NCBI RefSeq assembly: GCF_020217185.1
Contig: NZ_JAIWNX010000079.1
Location: 1 to 10,000, forward strand
From: Asticcacaulis sp.
Lineage (GTDB): Bacteria; Pseudomonadota; Alphaproteobacteria; Caulobacterales; Caulobacteraceae
Length of the DNA stretch: 10,000 nucleotides
Reading direction: 5' to 3'
Below, one piece after another: positions 7,806-10,000 of this stretch. The notes below the pieces were generated by a model. The model saw only the letters and a list, made by a program, of their open reading frames with translations. It was not told the origin of the DNA and made no database searches. Position numbers and translations under genes: made by a program. Within the stretch, counting starts at the first letter, position 1; each line of letters opens with the position of its first letter.

Positions 7806-8912
7806 TCAGGAACGTGAGGCCAGATCACCCCACAACGCCCTGGCCATCCCCGCAAACCGTTCCGCCATCGGACCGTCACGCAGCGGCGTGGCGCGGTCGG
7901 CCGCCTGACGTAAGGCCGGATCGAGCGGCACTTCGCCCAGAAACGGTCGCTCCAGCGCCAGCGCCATCTTTTGCGCGCCGCCGCGGCCGAAAATCTCGAT
8001 CGGCGTACCGTCGGCGCCGACGAAATAGGCCATATTCTCGATGATGCCCAGCACCGGTATCTGCGTCTTGTCGAACAGGGTCACGGCCCGGCGCGCGTCG
8101 ATCAGCGCCATGTCCTGCGGCGTCGAGACCACCACCGCTCCGTCGATCAGCGTCTTTTGCGTCAGGGTCAGTTGCACATCGCCCGTCCCCGGCGGCAGAT
8201 CGACGATCAGCACGTCGAGGGGGTCTTGCGCCGTGCCCCATTGCGTCTGGGTCAGCAACTGCGTCAGGGCCTGTGACGCCATCGGTCCGCGCCAGATCAT
8301 CGCCTGATCGGCATCGACCAGAAAGCCGACCGAATTGACCTTCAGGCCAAAGGCGACCGGCGGGAGCATCTTCTTGTCAGCGCTGAACGACGGCGGGGTA
8401 TTGAGCCCCAGCATGACCGGACCCGACGGGCCGTAAATATCGGCATCCAGCCAGCCGACATTCAGCCCCAGCGCCTTCAGCCCCAGCGCCAGATTGAGCG
8501 AGACGGTGGACTTGCCCACCCCGCCCTTGCCGGAACCGACCACAACAACGTACCTGACATGATCCGGACGGGTCGTGGCGACCGGGGCCTTCGGCTTGCC
8601 CTGATCGGCGGCCTGCGGCGACAGTTTGGCCTGCGGACCGGGACGCGGCGTGTGCGGTTCGGCCACTTCGGCGGTCAGAACGACCTGTGCCTTTTCGATG
8701 CCGGGCAGGGCCGCCAGCACGGCTTCAGCGGCCTCGCGCACCGGTGTATAGCGTTCGACCTGCGCCGCCGGCACCTCCAGCATGAAGCCCGCGCGCGTGC
8801 CCGATACGGTCAGGCCGCGCACCAGCCCGGCCGTGGCCAGCCCCTGCCCGCTCACCGGGTCGATGACCGTATTGAGCGCGTCGAGTACCTGCTGTTTGTC
8901 GAGATCGGGCAT
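7806..8912 (-). CDS. mrp: Mrp/ApbC (NBP35-family) iron-sulfur cluster carrier ATPase
   Basis: The 368-residue cytoplasmic protein has an N-terminal MIP18/DUF59-type domain (residues about 1-85: VLDALNTVIDPVSGQGLATA), a Pro/Ala/Lys-rich linker (about 86-118), and a ParA/MinD-type ATPase domain. The deviant Walker A motif GKGGVGKST lies at 128-136, followed by WLDADIYGPSGPVMLG and DVLIVDLPPGTGDVQLTLTQ. Family members bind and deliver Fe-S clusters to target apoproteins. The CxxC that ligates the bridging cluster in Salmonella ApbC is absent: after ENMAYF (292-297) the sequence is VGADGT, with Gly at both cysteine positions. Such loss is seen in other alphaproteobacterial Mrp proteins. GGAAAG precedes the ATG at a normal distance. 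The gene diverges from miaA by 77 bases and is followed on its strand by the toxin-antitoxin pair. Confidence 0.93.
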   Translation of the reverse strand: MPDLDKQQVLDALNTVIDPVSGQGLATAGLVRGLTVSGTRAGFMLEVPAAQVERYTPVREAAEAVLAALPGIEKAQVVLTAEVAEPHTPRPGPQAKLSPQAADQGKPKAPVATTRPDHVRYVVVVGSGKGGVGKSTVSLNLALGLKALGLNVGWLDADIYGPSGPVMLGLNTPPSFSADKKMLPPVAFGLKVNSVGFLVDADQAMIWRGPMASQALTQLLTQTQWGTAQDPLDVLIVDLPPGTGDVQLTLTQKTLIDGAVVVSTPQDMALIDARRAVTLFDKTQIPVLGIIENMAYFVGADGTPIEIFGRGGAQKMALALERPFLGEVPLDPALRQAADRATPLRDGPMAERFAGMARALWGDLASRS

Positions 8913-8919
8913 ATTTGTC

Positions 8920-8954
8920 TTTCCGCTGGGTCTTCAGGGCCGTATAGGCGGAAA
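8920..8954. repeat. 7-bp inverted repeat in the mrp-miaA divergent spacer
   Basis: TTTCCGC (8920-8926) is the exact reverse complement of GCGGAAA (8948-8954), separated by 21 bases. The left arm overlaps the mrp ribosome binding site (GGAAAG on the minus strand, 8919-8924). A weak minus-strand -10-like TATACG lies inside the spacer. It may be an operator between the two divergent genes, or chance. Confidence 0.35.
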
Positions 8955-8989
8955 TAGGAACGACACAACCCCTTTTGCAGACCCTGCCG

Positions 8990-9844
8990 ATGCCAGACCC
9001 TCACATTCTGTTGCTGGGTGGCCCGACCGCTTCGGGCAAGACGGCGCGCGCGCTGGATTGGGCGGCAAAGACCGGCGGGGTGATCCTCAATGCCGATTCG
9101 ATGCAACTCTATGCCGATGTGCCGTTACTGACGGCGCGCCCGGATGCGGCGGAGAACGCACAGGCACGGCACAAACTGTACGGCTTTCTGCCCCCGGATC
9201 AGCAGTGGTCCACCGGCGACTGGCTGCGCGCCGCCCTGCCCTTTATTACCGCCGCACAGACAGGCGAAACGCCCCTGTGCATTGTCGGCGGCACCGGGCT
9301 CTATTTCCTCACCCTGGTGCGCGGACTGGCCGAAATCCCTGAGATAGAGCCTGAGGTGCGTGAGCGTGCCCGCGCCGCCTACGACACGCAGGGCGAGGCC
9401 TTTGTGCGCGACACGCTGCGCCACCTCGACCCGGTCACGGAGGCGCGTCTGGCCCCGCATGATCGCCAGCGCCTGTGCCGCGCGCTGGAAGTGGTATGGC
9501 AGACGGGACGCGCCTTGAGCGACTGGCAGACCGATACCCACCCCATCCTGCCGCCGGGCAGCTATCGCTTCGATATACTCAAACCCGACCGCGACGGGCT
9601 CTATGCCCGCTGCGACCAGCGCTTTGACCAGATGATCGCGCACGGCGCGCTGGACGAGGTGCGCGCCCTTATGGACAAGGGCTTACAAGCCGACTGGCCC
9701 ATTCTGCGCGTGCTGGGCCTGCCGGAGCTGTGGGCGCATCTGAAGGGCGAAATGACGCTCGATGAGGCCCGCACTCTGGCTAAACAGAAGACCCGCAACT
9801 ACGCCAAGCGCCAGACGACCTTTTTCGGCAATCAGTTCGCTTGA
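8990..9844 (+). CDS. miaA: tRNA dimethylallyltransferase MiaA
   Basis: MiaA adds a dimethylallyl group to N6 of A37 in tRNAs that read codons starting with U, aiding decoding accuracy. The 284-residue product has the P-loop GPTASGKT at residues 11-18, NADSMQLYADVPLLTARP (the DSxQxY motif), HKLYGFLP, IVGGTGLYFLTLVRGL, DRQRLCRALEVVWQTGRALS, and a C-terminal TRNYAKRQTTFFGNQFA. All are expected in order. The usual TW after AKRQ is TTFF, and the more common GYxE segment reads LGLPEL. I choose the ATG at 8990; an in-frame TTG at 8975 is possible, and no strong ribosome binding site decides. It diverges from mrp. In Caulobacter-like genomes miaA commonly precedes branched-chain amino acid genes, which would fit the leader-like DNA that follows. 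Confidence 0.94.
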   Translation: MPDPHILLLGGPTASGKTARALDWAAKTGGVILNADSMQLYADVPLLTARPDAAENAQARHKLYGFLPPDQQWSTGDWLRAALPFITAAQTGETPLCIVGGTGLYFLTLVRGLAEIPEIEPEVRERARAAYDTQGEAFVRDTLRHLDPVTEARLAPHDRQRLCRALEVVWQTGRALSDWQTDTHPILPPGSYRFDILKPDRDGLYARCDQRFDQMIAHGALDEVRALMDKGLQADWPILRVLGLPELWAHLKGEMTLDEARTLAKQKTRNYAKRQTTFFGNQFA

Positions 9845-9847
9845 ACG

Positions 9848-9865
9848 CGCCTGTGTTGACAGGCG
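9848..9865 (+). terminator. Short hairpin just after miaA, weak terminator candidate
   Basis: CGCCTGT (9848-9854), loop GTTG, and ACAGGCG (9859-9865) form a perfect 7-bp stem three bases after the miaA stop. There is no run of T after it, so it does not meet the usual intrinsic terminator pattern. TTGACA at 9856-9861 within it could equally be a -35 box for the downstream leader, although a convincing -10 at the right spacing is not visible. Confidence 0.3.
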
Positions 9866-9866
9866 T

Positions 9867-10000
9867 CCAGATCATGATGATTTCTGGTAGAACCATTATG
9901 ATCCACCTTTTGCTTAGTCCCTCGCCGGGTGCGGGCTTCGCCACCTTGGCCGCCGCCTCAATGGCGGCTTGAGCGGAATGATTCCATCAGAAATCATTCC
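9867..10000 (+). promoter_or_regulatory. Attenuator-like leader region with alternative stems (cut by window end)
   Basis: Several stems are visible: CCAGA (9867-9871) with TCTGG (9883-9887); GCCGCC (9952-9957) with GGCGGC (9963-9968, loop TCAAT); and GGAATGATT (9975-9983) with AATCATTCC (9992-10000), a perfect 9-bp stem. Alternatively ATGATTTCTG (9877-9886) pairs perfectly with CAGAAATCAT (9988-9997). This would disrupt both the first and last stems, so two mutually exclusive folds exist, as in amino acid attenuators. A short Ile/Leu-containing reading frame runs through the region. The regulated gene would lie beyond base 10000, and any terminal U-run is not visible. Confidence 0.4.
9874..9972 (+). 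CDS. Candidate leader peptide (32 codons)
   Basis: Two adjacent ATGs at 9874 and 9877 open a frame of 32 codons ending TGA at 9970-9972. It reads MMISGRTIMIHLLLSPS and then an Ala/Gly-rich tail. A third in-frame ATG at 9898 would give MIHLLLSPS and so on. The cluster of Ile and three consecutive Leu codons (isoleucine at 9880, 9895 and 9901; leucines at 9907-9915) would suit a control peptide for ilv or leu genes, but valine is absent and the clustering is weaker than in enterobacterial ilv leaders. No convincing ribosome binding site precedes 9874; GGTAG at 9886-9890 could serve 9898. It is treated as a possibility only. Confidence 0.3.
   Translation: MMISGRTIMIHLLLSPSPGAGFATLAAASMAA

Noticed and set aside
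9897..9902. TATGAT as a -10 box
   Set aside because: It is a good -10 match, but there is no -35 at 16-18 bases upstream, and a start there would leave the candidate leader peptide's first codons untranscribed.

Overview
This G+C-rich window reads as an ordinary stretch of alphaproteobacterial chromosome, most likely from the Caulobacterales (Caulobacter, Asticcacaulis or Brevundimonas type). That placement is an inference. It rests on the flavour of the dapD, thyA, folA, mrp and miaA products, on a long palindromic intergenic repeat of a kind common in this group, and on GANTC-containing palindromes beside what looks like a branched-chain amino acid leader after miaA. No phage, transposase, CRISPR array, rRNA or tRNA gene is visible.

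Layout. The window opens inside dapD (+, lysine/diaminopimelate synthesis; N-terminus missing). Next is an exported protein of the Sde182/DUF1593 nucleoside-hydrolase-like family (+). A somewhat divergent class I ketol-acid reductoisomerase gene (ilvC-like, -) faces it. That gene is divergent from thyA (+), which is followed by a 144-bp palindromic element and folA (+); thyA and folA form the thymidylate/folate pair. An Old Yellow Enzyme-family flavin oxidoreductase (-) converges on folA and diverges from a multi-pass DUF1624/HGSNAT-type membrane protein (+). The minus strand then carries a three-gene block read from right to left: mrp/apbC (Fe-S carrier ATPase), a RelB/DinJ-type antitoxin, and a ParE/RelE-type toxin that overlaps the antitoxin by an ATGA junction. 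miaA (+) diverges from mrp. The last 150 bases after miaA hold no long ORF, but they have alternative base-pairing and a short Ile/Leu-containing reading frame.

How the genes fit together. ThyA makes dTMP and dihydrofolate, and FolA recycles the dihydrofolate, so these two are functionally coupled. The other genes are mostly independent housekeeping functions (DapD, KARI, Mrp, MiaA) with three accessory items: the exported Sde182-like protein, the OYE, and the toxin-antitoxin pair.

Most interesting signals. (1) The thyA-folA spacer has perfect 27-bp inverted arms, and the distal arm supplies folA's Shine-Dalgarno sequence. (2) The region after miaA has mutually exclusive stems resembling an attenuator, possibly for a branched-chain amino acid operon just beyond the window. 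I do not see a wholly new multi-gene system here.
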